Part shown: piece by piece, positions 1-7,952 of the stretch | How the letters are laid out: each line of letters opens with the position of its first letter | Numbering within the stretch: position 1 is the first letter of the stretch | Assembly (NCBI GenBank): GCA_046728115.1 | Contig: JBKPDW010000197.1 | Span: forward strand, 21,220 to 85,219 | DNA: 64,000 nucleotides | Reading direction: 5' to 3' | From: CAVSWN01 sp046728115 | Lineage (GTDB): Bacteria > Acidobacteriota > Vicinamibacteria > Vicinamibacterales > CAVVIG01 | Translations under genes and position numbers: made by a program | The notes under the pieces: generated by a model | Seen by the model: only the letters and a program-made list of their open reading frames with translations | The model's database searches: none | What the model was told of the DNA's origin: nothing

Positions 1-989
1 CTGGGATGAATGGCCGACCAGATCGACGGCCGCGTGTCGCCCATCGACGCCGGCCCACTCGGAATATCATCCGCCGTCGTCAGCTTCGCCATGTCCTCGA
101 CAGGGACATCGATCGTGAGTTGCAGCGCCTTTTTCGCGCCGGCGTCGACGATCGTGACGGGTCGATAGTGGAGGGGACCAGCGTGGATCGCGAATTCGTT
201 CGCGATGTCGGTTGCCTCGGCCAAACCCTGCGTCTTGCGATCGTGAGCGCCACGGACCGGTAATGCGTTCGTCCGAGTGTGACGACGCGAAGCCTTCGCC
301 TCGTGCGAACCGTGTGACGCGACTCCGCCCAGGAATCTTGCGACTTCATCCAGCGGCCGCTGCGTCGCCGACAGGCCGATGCGCTGCGGCGACCGCTGGC
401 ACAGTGTCTCGAGCCGTTCGAGCGACAACGCGAGGTGCGCGCCGCGCTTGGTCGGGACGAGCGCGTGGATCTCGTCGATGATGACGGTGTCGATCGAACG
501 CAGCGCATCGCGCGCGTTTGCGGTGAGGAGCAGGTATAGCGATTCAGGCGTAGTGATCAGGATGTCCGCAGGCTCGCGCTGAAACCGCGCCCGATCGCGC
601 TGGGGCGTATCGCCAGTGCGGACCGCGATGGCCGGCGTCACGAACTCGTCGCCCCGCCGCGACGCCAGCTGCGCGATCCCCGCGAGCGGCGCCCGAAGGT
701 TCCGTTCCACGTCCACCGCGAGTGCCTTGAGCGGGGAGACGTACAGCACGCGGCAGCGGGCGTTCTTCGCGGGCAGGGGCGAGAACATCAGCCGATCGAG
801 GCACGAGAGAAAGGCGGCCAACGTCTTGCCGCTGCCCGTTGGCGCGAGGATCAGGGTCGAGTCGCCGCGCGCGATCGCCGGCCAGCCGAGGCTCTGCGGC
901 CGCGTGGGTGCGTCGAACGCCGATGTAAACCACTCGCGCGTCGCCGGCTGAAATGCCGCGAGAACATCAATGGGCGCCGATCTGGACAC
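1..989 (-). CDS. lhr: Lhr-like DEAD/DEAH helicase, N-terminal part (runs off the window)
   Basis: Superfamily 2 ATP-dependent nucleic-acid helicase, probably in DNA repair. The frame starts at GTG 989 and stays open to base 1, so only about 329 N-terminal residues are present. Visible motifs in order: a Q-motif-like RPQSLGWPAI, Walker A PTGSGKTLAAFL, motif Ia SPLKALAVDVERNL, TTPESLYLLL, Walker B DEIHALVPTKRGAHL and motif III LSATQRP. The RPVTIVDAG and RPSIWSAIHP stretches are characteristic of Lhr proteins rather than other helicases. The start is a GTG; no ATG-initiated frame covers the gene. It is divergent from the small gene at 1022. Lhr is the best match; a related Lhr-like helicase cannot be excluded without the C-terminal half. 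Confidence 0.85.
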   Translation of the reverse strand, partial: MSRSAPIDVLAAFQPATREWFTSAFDAPTRPQSLGWPAIARGDSTLILAPTGSGKTLAAFLSCLDRLMFSPLPAKNARCRVLYVSPLKALAVDVERNLRAPLAGIAQLASRRGDEFVTPAIAVRTGDTPQRDRARFQREPADILITTPESLYLLLTANARDALRSIDTVIIDEIHALVPTKRGAHLALSLERLETLCQRSPQRIGLSATQRPLDEVARFLGGVASHGSHEAKASRRHTRTNALPVRGAHDRKTQGLAEATDIANEFAIHAGPLHYRPVTIVDAGAKKALQLTIDVPVEDMAKLTTADDIPSGPASMGDTRPSIWSAIHP

Positions 990-1021
990 AGCGTGATCTT
1001 ATAATGTGATGCGGGGGGCCC

Positions 1022-1282
1022 ATGGGAGACGCGGGCGAGGGATTGATCGACGCGGATGCGCGCATTCAGGAGCGCATGGAAGAACTGGAGCGCGAGCGCA
1101 AGCAGGCGCGCGCCAAGGTCGTCCGCGATCCGGAGAAAGTGCAGGCGCTCGAATCGCTGAGGCTCGCGCGCAAGGAGCTCGAACGTCAGCTCGCGGCCAC
1201 GGCCCACGAGCAGCGTCGAACCCAGTTGCGGCAGGCTCTCGAGGAGCTCGACCGCCGCACCGCGGCAGCACAAGACGCATGA
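1022..1282 (+). CDS. small charged coiled-coil protein, unknown function
   Basis: An 86-residue, highly charged protein rich in Glu, Arg, Ala and Leu. From about residue 13 to 80 it shows a continuous heptad-like pattern (IQERMEELERERKQARAKV, LRLARKELERQL), so it is probably a single long helix or a coiled-coil dimer. There is no signal peptide or membrane segment. A GGGGGG run 5-10 bases upstream can act as ribosome binding site. It lies between a divergent helicase and the SagB-like gene 19 bases downstream, with which it may be co-transcribed. I do not recognise a family. Composition and the absence of a competing frame favour a real gene. Confidence 0.6.
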   Translation: MGDAGEGLIDADARIQERMEELERERKQARAKVVRDPEKVQALESLRLARKELERQLAATAHEQRRTQLRQALEELDRRTAAAQDA

Positions 1283-1301
1283 CCGGGTGATGTCGTAAAG
1301 G

Positions 1302-2915
1302 GTGATCGAGCTCGCCCATCGCTATCACGACGGCACGAAACACCACTTCCATCGATTTGCCCGGTCGCTTGGCTATCTCGACTGGGCCTCGCAGCCGAGT
1401 CCTTTTCGGGCCTTCCACCACGCGCGCCAGATCCCGCTCGCACCACGACCGGACGCAGCGCGCGAAACAGCCGCCCTCGGCCATCTCCTTCGTTACTCGC
1501 TCGGGCTCTCCGCCTGGAAGCAGTTCCGCGGATCGAGATGGTCCTTGCGCGTCAACCCGTCGAGCGGCAACCTGCATCCCACCGAAGCCTACGTGTTGAC
1601 GGGTCCAATTCCCGGAGTCTCCGATTCAGCCGGGTTGTACCACTACGCGGCCGATCGTCATGCGATCGAAGAGCGATGCGCATTCGACGGCGAAGCGTGG
1701 GCGAGCATCGTCCCTGCCGAGACGATGCTGGTGGTGCTGACGTCGATCCACTGGCGCGAAGCGTGGAAATATGGCGAGCGCGCGTTTCGCTATTGCCAGC
1801 ACGATCTAGGGCACGCCATCGCGGCTGTGAGCATTGCCGCGGCTCTCGATGCGCATCGTGTCGTGATGCTCCCTGAATGGTCGCAGCGCGATATCGCGTC
1901 GCTCGTCGGGATCGATCGCGATGAGGACTATTTCGAAGCCGAGAGGGAGGAACCGGGTTGCCTGCTGGCGGTCACCAGTGAGCCATCCGAACGTCGCGCT
2001 TCAACGTTGCTCGGGGCGACCCTGCGGACCTCGAAGGGTCGGGACGCGCTGATGCGCGCCGTTCGGAGCGGACGATGGACCGGGCGAGCCAGCCAGCTGA
2101 GCGAAGACCACGTGCAGTGGACGTTTATCGACGAGATTGCGCAGGCGACAGATGACGCAGGCCACCCGTCCCCACCCGCTCCGCCTGCCTTCCCCACCGC
2201 AGCGGCCTCTCTCGCCCGACGCGCTCTCCTTCTTCAACGCCGCAGCGCACTCGCGCTCGACGGTGTTTCCACGGTTGGTCAGGAGAGGTTCTACACGATC
2301 CTCGCGCAGGCGATGCCGGTGGCTGGAGCGCCGTGGGACGCGGTATGGTGGGACGCGCGCATTCATCTCGCGCTGTTCGTCCATCGCGTCGATGATTTCG
2401 TGCCGGGCTTGTATCTTCTCGTGAGGAACGCCCGATGTCTCGATCGCCTCAGGGCTGCGTGCAACCCCGAGTTTCTCTGGGAACGTGTACACGAGACGTT
2501 GCCGCTCTTCCGGCTCGCACGCGGAGAATGCCGCGCGCTGTCGCAGCGACTGAGTTGTGATCAGACGATTGCGGCGGACGGCTTCTTCAGTCTTGCCATG
2601 CTGGCGGACTTCGACGCGAGCCTCGAGGAATTCGGTCCGTCGTTCTATCGTCATCTATTCTGGGAGTCGGGCGTCGTCGGACAGGCGTTGTATCTCGCAG
2701 GCGAAGCAGCCGGCGCACGCGGGACCGGCATTGGCTGCTTTTACGACGATCCCGTTCACGAAGTGATCGGGCTCTCAGGCCACGCCTTTCAGAGTCTCTA
2801 TCACTTCACGATCGGGATGCCGATCGAAGACACGAGGCTGACTACGGAGCCGGGATACCGGTGGGAAGTACGGGAACCGCTTCGAGCCGTTCAGGAGTTG
2901 TCCAGCCGGGCTTAG
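1302..2915 (+). CDS. tandem SagB/ThcOx-type nitroreductase-fold dehydrogenase
   Basis: FMN-dependent oxidoreductase of the SagB/ThcOx family, 537 residues, about twice a single domain. The first domain (about 60-240) carries the hallmark LRVNPSSGNLHPTEAYVL. The second (about 290-530) shows the same fold pattern with LLLQRRSALALDG near its start and GTGIGCFYDDPVHEVIGL at its end. Known single-domain members oxidise thiazolines and oxazolines in peptide natural products. No precursor peptide, cyclodehydratase or exporter lies nearby, so the substrate is unknown. Start is GTG 1302; an in-frame later start is possible. Family assignment is firm, function is not. Confidence 0.85.
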   Translation: MIELAHRYHDGTKHHFHRFARSLGYLDWASQPSPFRAFHHARQIPLAPRPDAARETAALGHLLRYSLGLSAWKQFRGSRWSLRVNPSSGNLHPTEAYVLTGPIPGVSDSAGLYHYAADRHAIEERCAFDGEAWASIVPAETMLVVLTSIHWREAWKYGERAFRYCQHDLGHAIAAVSIAAALDAHRVVMLPEWSQRDIASLVGIDRDEDYFEAEREEPGCLLAVTSEPSERRASTLLGATLRTSKGRDALMRAVRSGRWTGRASQLSEDHVQWTFIDEIAQATDDAGHPSPPAPPAFPTAAASLARRALLLQRRSALALDGVSTVGQERFYTILAQAMPVAGAPWDAVWWDARIHLALFVHRVDDFVPGLYLLVRNARCLDRLRAACNPEFLWERVHETLPLFRLARGECRALSQRLSCDQTIAADGFFSLAMLADFDASLEEFGPSFYRHLFWESGVVGQALYLAGEAAGARGTGIGCFYDDPVHEVIGLSGHAFQSLYHFTIGMPIEDTRLTTEPGYRWEVREPLRAVQELSSRA

Positions 2916-3133
2916 GGTGCGGCGAGAACGTCGCCGCGCGCGGCGAGAGCATGCCTTTGCCGTTCAATCGGGCGGCGATCGTCGCGATTGGCGGGGAGTG
3001 ATGCGCCGAATCAATTCCCCACGCCCGATGCCGCACGTCGAACGCCGGCTCTGACATCTGAATTCGGAAATGTGACTGTGTTAGCATGAGGCGTCAGCTT
3101 GCGAAATCGTTCACAAGCTCGACGACTGTCCTT

Positions 3134-3508
3134 ATGCAGGGTTGGGTCTCCATCCTGATGATGATCGCGCTGGGCGCCGGCTTCGCGCTGATCTCGGTCC
3201 TGTTGTCGTCGGTGCTCGGCCCGCGCAAGCCCACCCCGGAAAAGGCGGCGCCCTACGAGTGCGGCATGCCGCCGGTCGGTGACGCGCGTGAGCGTCAGTC
3301 GGTCAAGTTCTACCTGGTGGCGATGATCTTTCTCTTGTTCGACATCGAAGTCGCGTTCCTGTACCCATGGGCCATGGCCCTGCGCGATCTCGGCTGGACC
3401 GGGTTCATCCAGGTGGTGATTTTCGTGGCGTTGCTGCTCGCCGGCTACGTCTACGTGTGGCGGAAACGCGTCCTGGACTGGGATCAGGAGATCGTTGCGC
3501 GGCGATAG
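3134..3508 (+). CDS. nuoA: NADH-quinone oxidoreductase subunit A
   Basis: Membrane subunit of complex I. About 124 residues with three transmembrane helices and the family signature YECGMPP followed by FDIEVAFLYPWA, which forms part of the quinone-site loop. The ATG at 3134 gives the usual NuoA length; an upstream ATG at 3086 would add 16 non-hydrophobic residues. Neither start has a good Shine-Dalgarno. It opens the nuo operon. The 218 bases before it (2916-3133) hold no gene I can support and no convincing -35/-10 pair. Confidence 0.95.
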   Translation: MQGWVSILMMIALGAGFALISVLLSSVLGPRKPTPEKAAPYECGMPPVGDARERQSVKFYLVAMIFLLFDIEVAFLYPWAMALRDLGWTGFIQVVIFVALLLAGYVYVWRKRVLDWDQEIVARR

Positions 3509-3512
3509 ACCT

Positions 3513-3977
3513 ATGGGCATCGAGTCCGAGATCCCCGTGTTGACCACGACCGTGGAAAAGATGGTGCAGTGGGCGCGGCGATCGTCGATCTGGCCGGTCA
3601 CATTCGGTCTCGCGTGCTGCGCGATCGAGATGATGTCGATGAGCTGTTCGCGCTACGACATCGCCCGCTTCGGCGCGGAAGTGTTCCGCGGCAGCCCGCG
3701 GCAGTCGGATCTGATGATCGTTGCCGGCCGCCTCTCCCGCAAGATGGCGCCGGCGCTTCGCCGCATCTACGACCAGATGCCTGAGCCCAAGTGGGTCATT
3801 TCGATGGGCGCGTGCGCATCGATCGGCGGCGTGTTCGACAATTACGCGCTCGTGCAAGGTGTCGATCAAATCGTGCCGGTCGACGTCTACGTTCCCGGGT
3901 GCCCGCCGCGTCCCGAGTCGCTCATCTACGGCATCGTGCAGCTGCAACGCAAGATCTCCCAGCAGAAACTCGCCTGA
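3513..3977 (+). CDS. nuoB: NADH-quinone oxidoreductase subunit B
   Basis: Peripheral-arm subunit that binds the terminal [4Fe-4S] cluster N2, the electron donor to quinone. 154 residues. The cluster ligands are visible: adjacent cysteines 35 and 36 in GLACCAIEMM, Cys101 in MGACAS and Cys130 in VPGCPPRPE. Start chosen at ATG 3513, four bases after the nuoA stop. Its stop overlaps the nuoC start in an ATGA arrangement, implying translational coupling. Confidence 0.97.
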   Translation: MGIESEIPVLTTTVEKMVQWARRSSIWPVTFGLACCAIEMMSMSCSRYDIARFGAEVFRGSPRQSDLMIVAGRLSRKMAPALRRIYDQMPEPKWVISMGACASIGGVFDNYALVQGVDQIVPVDVYVPGCPPRPESLIYGIVQLQRKISQQKLA

Positions 3978-4522
3978 TGGCCGGCGACGCGCTGCTTGGT
4001 CGGCTGCAGCAAGCGGCTCCGGGCGTCGAGTTCGAACACGCGCCCTCGATCGATCTGCAGACCACCGTGTATGTGACGCGCGACGATCTGCCGCAAGTTG
4101 CGCGGGCGCTTCGCGATGCGCCCGATCTCGATTTCGCGTTGCTTGCCGAGCTGACGGCCGTCGACTACTGGCCGCGTGAGCCTCGTTTCGAGCTCGTCTA
4201 TCTTCTCGTTTCGATCAGTCAGCGTCATCGGCTGCGCATGAAGGTGAGGCTGGGAGGCGAGCAAGCACGCATCGCGACGGTCACCGGCGTGTGGCCTGCC
4301 GCCAATTGGCTCGAGCGCGAGGTGTGGGATCTGTTTGGAATCGAGTTCGAGGGGCACCCCGATCTGCGGCGGCTGCTGATGCCGGAGGATTGGGAGGGCT
4401 TTCCGCTTCGCAAGGACTATCCGGTCCAGATTCGCAAGACGCCGCAAGCCGTCGAGCCGCTGCAGGTGACCGCCGAGGAGTTCCGCGCCAGCGTCGAGCG
4501 CGATCGATTGAGACGCGGATAA
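3977..4522 (+). CDS. nuoC: NADH-quinone oxidoreductase subunit C
   Basis: 30-kDa peripheral subunit of complex I, 181 residues. The family signature is in the C-terminal half: WLEREVWDLFGIEFEGHPDL followed by RRLLMPEDWEGFPLRKDYP. The start is the ATG at 3977, which overlaps the nuoB stop by one base; the same frame is open further upstream but that extension is out-of-frame nuoB sequence. It is separate from nuoD rather than fused as in enterobacteria. Confidence 0.95.
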   Translation: MAGDALLGRLQQAAPGVEFEHAPSIDLQTTVYVTRDDLPQVARALRDAPDLDFALLAELTAVDYWPREPRFELVYLLVSISQRHRLRMKVRLGGEQARIATVTGVWPAANWLEREVWDLFGIEFEGHPDLRRLLMPEDWEGFPLRKDYPVQIRKTPQAVEPLQVTAEEFRASVERDRLRRG

Positions 4523-4527
4523 AATCG

Positions 4528-4640
4528 CCACCACGGAGGACACGGAGGACACCGGGACATGCTTCAGTGTGACACCGCGGATCCCGTCCTCCGTGTCCCC
4601 TGTGGTGGAGAGCGCCGTAGTGGAGAGCGTCGTGGTGGAG
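4528..4640 (+). repeat. imperfect inverted repeat, CCACGGAGGACAC family, copy A
   Basis: Spacer between nuoC and nuoD. Left arm 4528-4558 is two and a half tandem copies of CCACGGAGGACA; right arm 4581-4609 is its reverse complement with a few mismatches (GTCCTCCGTGTCC then TGTGGTGGA), leaving a short loop. After the right arm the sequence (T)GGTGGAGAGCG recurs three times up to 4640, placing GGAG motifs near the nuoD start at 4651. Related copies are at 11764, 28942, 38352, 46657 and 51025, all in the same orientation. Confidence 0.85.
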
Positions 4641-4650
4641 CGCCTTAGCC

Positions 4651-5832
4651 GTGCCCGAGATCAAAACCGAAGTGATGACCGTGAACATGGGGCCTCAGCA
4701 CCCCAGCACGCACGGCGTCCTGCGGCTGGTGCTCGAGCTGGACGGGGAGACCGTTCTGTCCGCCGCGACGACCATCGGGTATCTCCATACCGGCATCGAG
4801 AAAACGGCGGAGCAGAAGAAGTGGCAGCAGGTGATCCCGCTCGTCGAACGCATGGATTATCTGAGCGCTCAGTCGAACTCGATGGCGTTCTGTCTGTCGG
4901 TGGAGAAGCTGCTGGGCATCGAGGTTCCGGAGCGCGTGCGGTGGATTCGCGTCCTCATCGCCGAGCTGCAGCGGATCAACAGCCATCTGGTCTGGCTCGG
5001 CACCCACGGCATGGAGGTCGGCGCGGTCTCGGTGATGCTCTACTGCTTCCGCGAGCGCGAACTGCTGCTCAATCTGAACGAGATGCTCGCCGGCTTTCGG
5101 ATGTTCCCGAGTTACATGCGTGTCGGAGGCCTGCGCGAGGATCTGCCGCGAGGATTCCACGCCGCGGTTCGCGCGTTCCTCGATCGGTTCGGGCCAAAGC
5201 TCGACGAGTACGAGGATCTCCTCACCCAGAACGCCATCTACCTCCAGCGCACGAAGGGCGTTGGCATCATGTCGCGCGCCGGTGCGATCGCGCACGGTCT
5301 GGTCGGACCGATTGCACGCGCCGCCGGCGCGGACTACGACGTGCGCAAGTACTTTCCGTATCTCGGGTACGAGACGCTCGACTTCGCCGTGCCCACACGG
5401 ACCGCGGGCGACGTCTACGCCCGGTACGAGGTCCGCATGGCCGAGATGCGGGAAAGCGCGAAAATCTGCCGTCAGGTGCTCGAGCGGATTTCGCCGGCGG
5501 GCGCGTATGCGGTCAACGATCCGCGCATCACGCCGCCGCCGAAGGACCGCGTGTACACCGAGATGGAGGCGCTCATCCAGCACTTCCTGATCTACTCGCA
5601 GGGATTCACCGTGCCGGCCGGCGAAGTGTACGTACCGGTCGAAGGGCCTCGGGGGGAGCACGGATTTTCGATCGTGTCGGACGGGACCAACCGCCCGTGG
5701 CGCGTGAAAGCGCGCGCGCCATCGTTGCTCGCGTGCCAGGCGCTCGAGAAGATGATCGTCGGCGGCTTGATTGCCGATGTCATCGCGGTGATCGGATCGA
5801 TTGATGTGGTGATGGGAGACGTGGACCGGTGA
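4651..5832 (+). CDS. nuoD: NADH-quinone oxidoreductase subunit D
   Basis: 49-kDa subunit lining the quinone pocket beside NuoB. 393 residues starting at GTG 4651. Family motifs: MGPQHPSTHGVLRL near the N-terminus (the His of HPSTH contacts quinone), TIGYLHTGIEKTAE, RINSHLVWLGTHGMEVGA, and the C-terminal PRGEHGFSIVSDG followed by IAVIGSIDVVMGDVDR. The last bases overlap the GTG start of nuoE. It is separated from nuoC by a hairpin repeat that may act in the mRNA. Confidence 0.97.
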   Translation: MPEIKTEVMTVNMGPQHPSTHGVLRLVLELDGETVLSAATTIGYLHTGIEKTAEQKKWQQVIPLVERMDYLSAQSNSMAFCLSVEKLLGIEVPERVRWIRVLIAELQRINSHLVWLGTHGMEVGAVSVMLYCFRERELLLNLNEMLAGFRMFPSYMRVGGLREDLPRGFHAAVRAFLDRFGPKLDEYEDLLTQNAIYLQRTKGVGIMSRAGAIAHGLVGPIARAAGADYDVRKYFPYLGYETLDFAVPTRTAGDVYARYEVRMAEMRESAKICRQVLERISPAGAYAVNDPRITPPPKDRVYTEMEALIQHFLIYSQGFTVPAGEVYVPVEGPRGEHGFSIVSDGTNRPWRVKARAPSLLACQALEKMIVGGLIADVIAVIGSIDVVMGDVDR

Positions 5833-6431
5833 CTTTCCACCCGAAGATGGCGTACGACGCCGCCTTTCACAAGTCGGCCCGCCAACTCGAAGACGAAGGG
5901 CCGCCGTTCGCGTACACGCCGGAGAACCGCGCGCGTTTCGACGAGATCGTCAAGCGCTACCCGGAGGATCGCCGTCGATCGGCCGTGCTGCCGGCACTGT
6001 ATCTCGCGCAGCGTCAGCAGGGCTACATCACCGCCAACGCCATCCGTCACGTGGCCGACGTTCTCGGCATCACGCGTGCGGACGTGGAGGACGTCGTGTC
6101 GTTCTACACGATGTTCTACACGAAACCGGTCGGGCGGTTCGTGGTCCAGGTGTGCCGCACGCTGTCGTGCGCACTCAACGGCGCCGAACGCGTGACCGAA
6201 GCGCTGTCGGACAAGCTGGGGATTCGCCCGGGCCAGACCGACGCGAGCGCAACCTTCACGCTGCTCGAAGTCGAGTGCCTCGGCGCCTGCGATCGCGCGC
6301 CGGTCGTGATGGTCAACGACGGCTGGCACGAGTGCCAGCGGCCGGAACAGGCGGCGAAACTAATCGACGATCTGCGTGCGAAAGGCGAGGCCGCGCTGAG
6401 CGGATGTCATCACGTGATCGAGAAACAATGA
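5829..6431 (+). CDS. nuoE: NADH-quinone oxidoreductase subunit E
   Basis: 24-kDa thioredoxin-like subunit with [2Fe-2S] cluster N1a. 200 residues. Ligands are Cys109 and Cys114 (CRTLSC) and Cys150 and Cys154 (CLGAC). LPALYLAQRQQGYI and VEDVVSFYTMFYTKPVG are typical. The GTG at 5829 overlaps the nuoD stop by four bases, which is why I prefer it over the ATG at 5847. The C-terminal 20 residues, with a Cys and two His, are not conserved in the family. Confidence 0.95.
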   Translation: MTFHPKMAYDAAFHKSARQLEDEGPPFAYTPENRARFDEIVKRYPEDRRRSAVLPALYLAQRQQGYITANAIRHVADVLGITRADVEDVVSFYTMFYTKPVGRFVVQVCRTLSCALNGAERVTEALSDKLGIRPGQTDASATFTLLEVECLGACDRAPVVMVNDGWHECQRPEQAAKLIDDLRAKGEAALSGCHHVIEKQ

Positions 6432-6438
6432 TCGAGCT

Positions 6439-6475
6439 ACCACGAAAACACGACAAGAACCATCTGATTCCGTGG
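6439..6475 (+). repeat. short CACGAAAACACG-type repeat half
   Basis: In the nuoE-nuoF spacer, ACCACGAAAACACGACAAG is followed after about 15 bases by TTCCGTGGTTT, a weak inverted repeat. The reverse-complement form of the same word (TTCGTGTTTTCGCGCCTTCG) lies at 43887-43911 before ispDF, so the word recurs. Confidence 0.4.
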
Positions 6476-6519
6476 TTTGGGGCTGATCCCGAACTGGAAC
6501 ATTGGAATTGATCGACCAG

Positions 6520-7812
6520 ATGGATCCAATTCTGACGCGCTACGTTCGCGAGCCGAATTCGTTCGCACTCGATTTCTATCTGGCGCACGACGGGTACGAC
6601 GGCCTTCGAGCGGCGCTGAGAAAAACGCCGGACCAGATCATCGAGATGGTCAAGGCCTCGGGCCTGCGCGGCCGCGGCGGGGCCGGCTTCCCGACCGGCA
6701 TGAAGTGGCAATTCGTCGACAAGAAAGTCGAGCCACGCTACATCGCGTGCAACGCGGACGAGAGCGAGCCGGGCACGTTCAAAGACCATCTCCTCTTGGA
6801 GCGCAATCCGCACCTGCTGATCGAGGGCTGCGCGATCGGCTGTTATGCCATTGGCGCGCGGGTCGCGTACATCTACATTCGCGGCGAATTCTTCCATGTG
6901 CAGCGGATCCTCGAACGCGCGATCGCAGAAGCGTACGCGCGCGGTCTTCTTGGCTGCAACATCCTCGGATCGGGCTACGACTGCGACATCTACGTCCACC
7001 GCGGCGCGGGCGCCTACGAAGCGGGTGAGGAAACGGCGCTGCTCGAGTCGCTCGAGGGCAAGCGCGCGCAGCCGCGCAACAAACCGCCTTTTCCCGCCGC
7101 GGTGGGTCTCTACGGCAAACCGACGGCCGTCAACAACGTCGAGACGCTCTGCAACGTGCCGCTGATCGTCCTGAAGGGGCCGGCGTGGTTTACGTCGCTC
7201 GGACCCGAGAAAAACGGCGGTCCGAAGCTGTATTGCGTGAGCGGCCATGTCAAGCGCCCCGGCGTGTACGAAGACTCGATGAACATCACGCTGCGCGAGC
7301 TTATAGAAGGCCGCGCGGGCGGCGTGCGCGACGGACGGACGATGAAGGCCGTCATCCCTGGCGGTTCGTCCGTGCCGATCCTGCTGCCGAATCAGCTGGA
7401 CATCGCCGCGAGTTTCGACGCTGTCCAGAAAGCCGGTTCACTCCTGGGTTCGGCCGCGATCGTCGTGATGGATGATACGACCTGCATGGTATGGCTTGCC
7501 GAGAATCTGCTGCATTTCTATCGCCACGAGTCGTGCGGCAAGTGCACGCCGTGCCGCGAAGGGACCGACTGGCTGTACAAGATTCTCGAGAAGATCGAAC
7601 GCGGCGAGGGGCAGATGCGCGATCTCGATCTGCTCCAGAGTATTTCGGACAACATCGCCGGGAAAACGCTGTGCGCGTTCGGCGATGCCGCCGTTGCGCC
7701 CGTGCTGACGACGCTGAAACATTTCCGGCACGAGTACGAAGCGCATGTGAAGGAAGGCCGCTGCACACTGCCGGCCGGATGGCGAGCGAAGCAGCCGGTA
7801 GGTGCGCATTGA
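6520..7812 (+). CDS. nuoF: NADH-quinone oxidoreductase subunit F
   Basis: 51-kDa subunit that binds NADH, FMN and [4Fe-4S] cluster N3; entry point of electrons into complex I. About 430 residues. GLRGRGGAGFPTGMKW is the FMN/NADH glycine-rich motif, NADESEPGTFKD the conserved nucleotide loop, and ESCGKCTPCREG plus a later LCAFGD supply the four N3 cysteines. Start set at ATG 6520 (MDPILTRYV); a TTG at 6502 would add six residues. Normally nuoG follows; here 140 bases without a gene separate it from nuoH. Confidence 0.96.
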   Translation: MDPILTRYVREPNSFALDFYLAHDGYDGLRAALRKTPDQIIEMVKASGLRGRGGAGFPTGMKWQFVDKKVEPRYIACNADESEPGTFKDHLLLERNPHLLIEGCAIGCYAIGARVAYIYIRGEFFHVQRILERAIAEAYARGLLGCNILGSGYDCDIYVHRGAGAYEAGEETALLESLEGKRAQPRNKPPFPAAVGLYGKPTAVNNVETLCNVPLIVLKGPAWFTSLGPEKNGGPKLYCVSGHVKRPGVYEDSMNITLRELIEGRAGGVRDGRTMKAVIPGGSSVPILLPNQLDIAASFDAVQKAGSLLGSAAIVVMDDTTCMVWLAENLLHFYRHESCGKCTPCREGTDWLYKILEKIERGEGQMRDLDLLQSISDNIAGKTLCAFGDAAVAPVLTTLKHFRHEYEAHVKEGRCTLPAGWRAKQPVGAH

Positions 7813-7952
7813 TTGCCGAAGGCGCCCCACTGAAACCGCGGAATGCGGAAACGCGAACTGAGAGCGTGGTCGACGTGCTTCATTGAACCCGTGTCTGCCG
7901 CCTACATGGCACTGCTCAGTGACGTTCGTGGTAGCGCTCTGGTGATGCCGGC

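Noticed and set aside
1302..2915. RiPP biosynthetic cluster around the SagB-like gene
   Set aside because: No precursor peptide, cyclodehydratase, protease or exporter in the neighbourhood; the 86-residue upstream gene is a coiled coil, not a precursor.
4645..5661. Minus-strand frame opposite nuoD
   Set aside because: Covers a certain gene in antisense and shows no family features.
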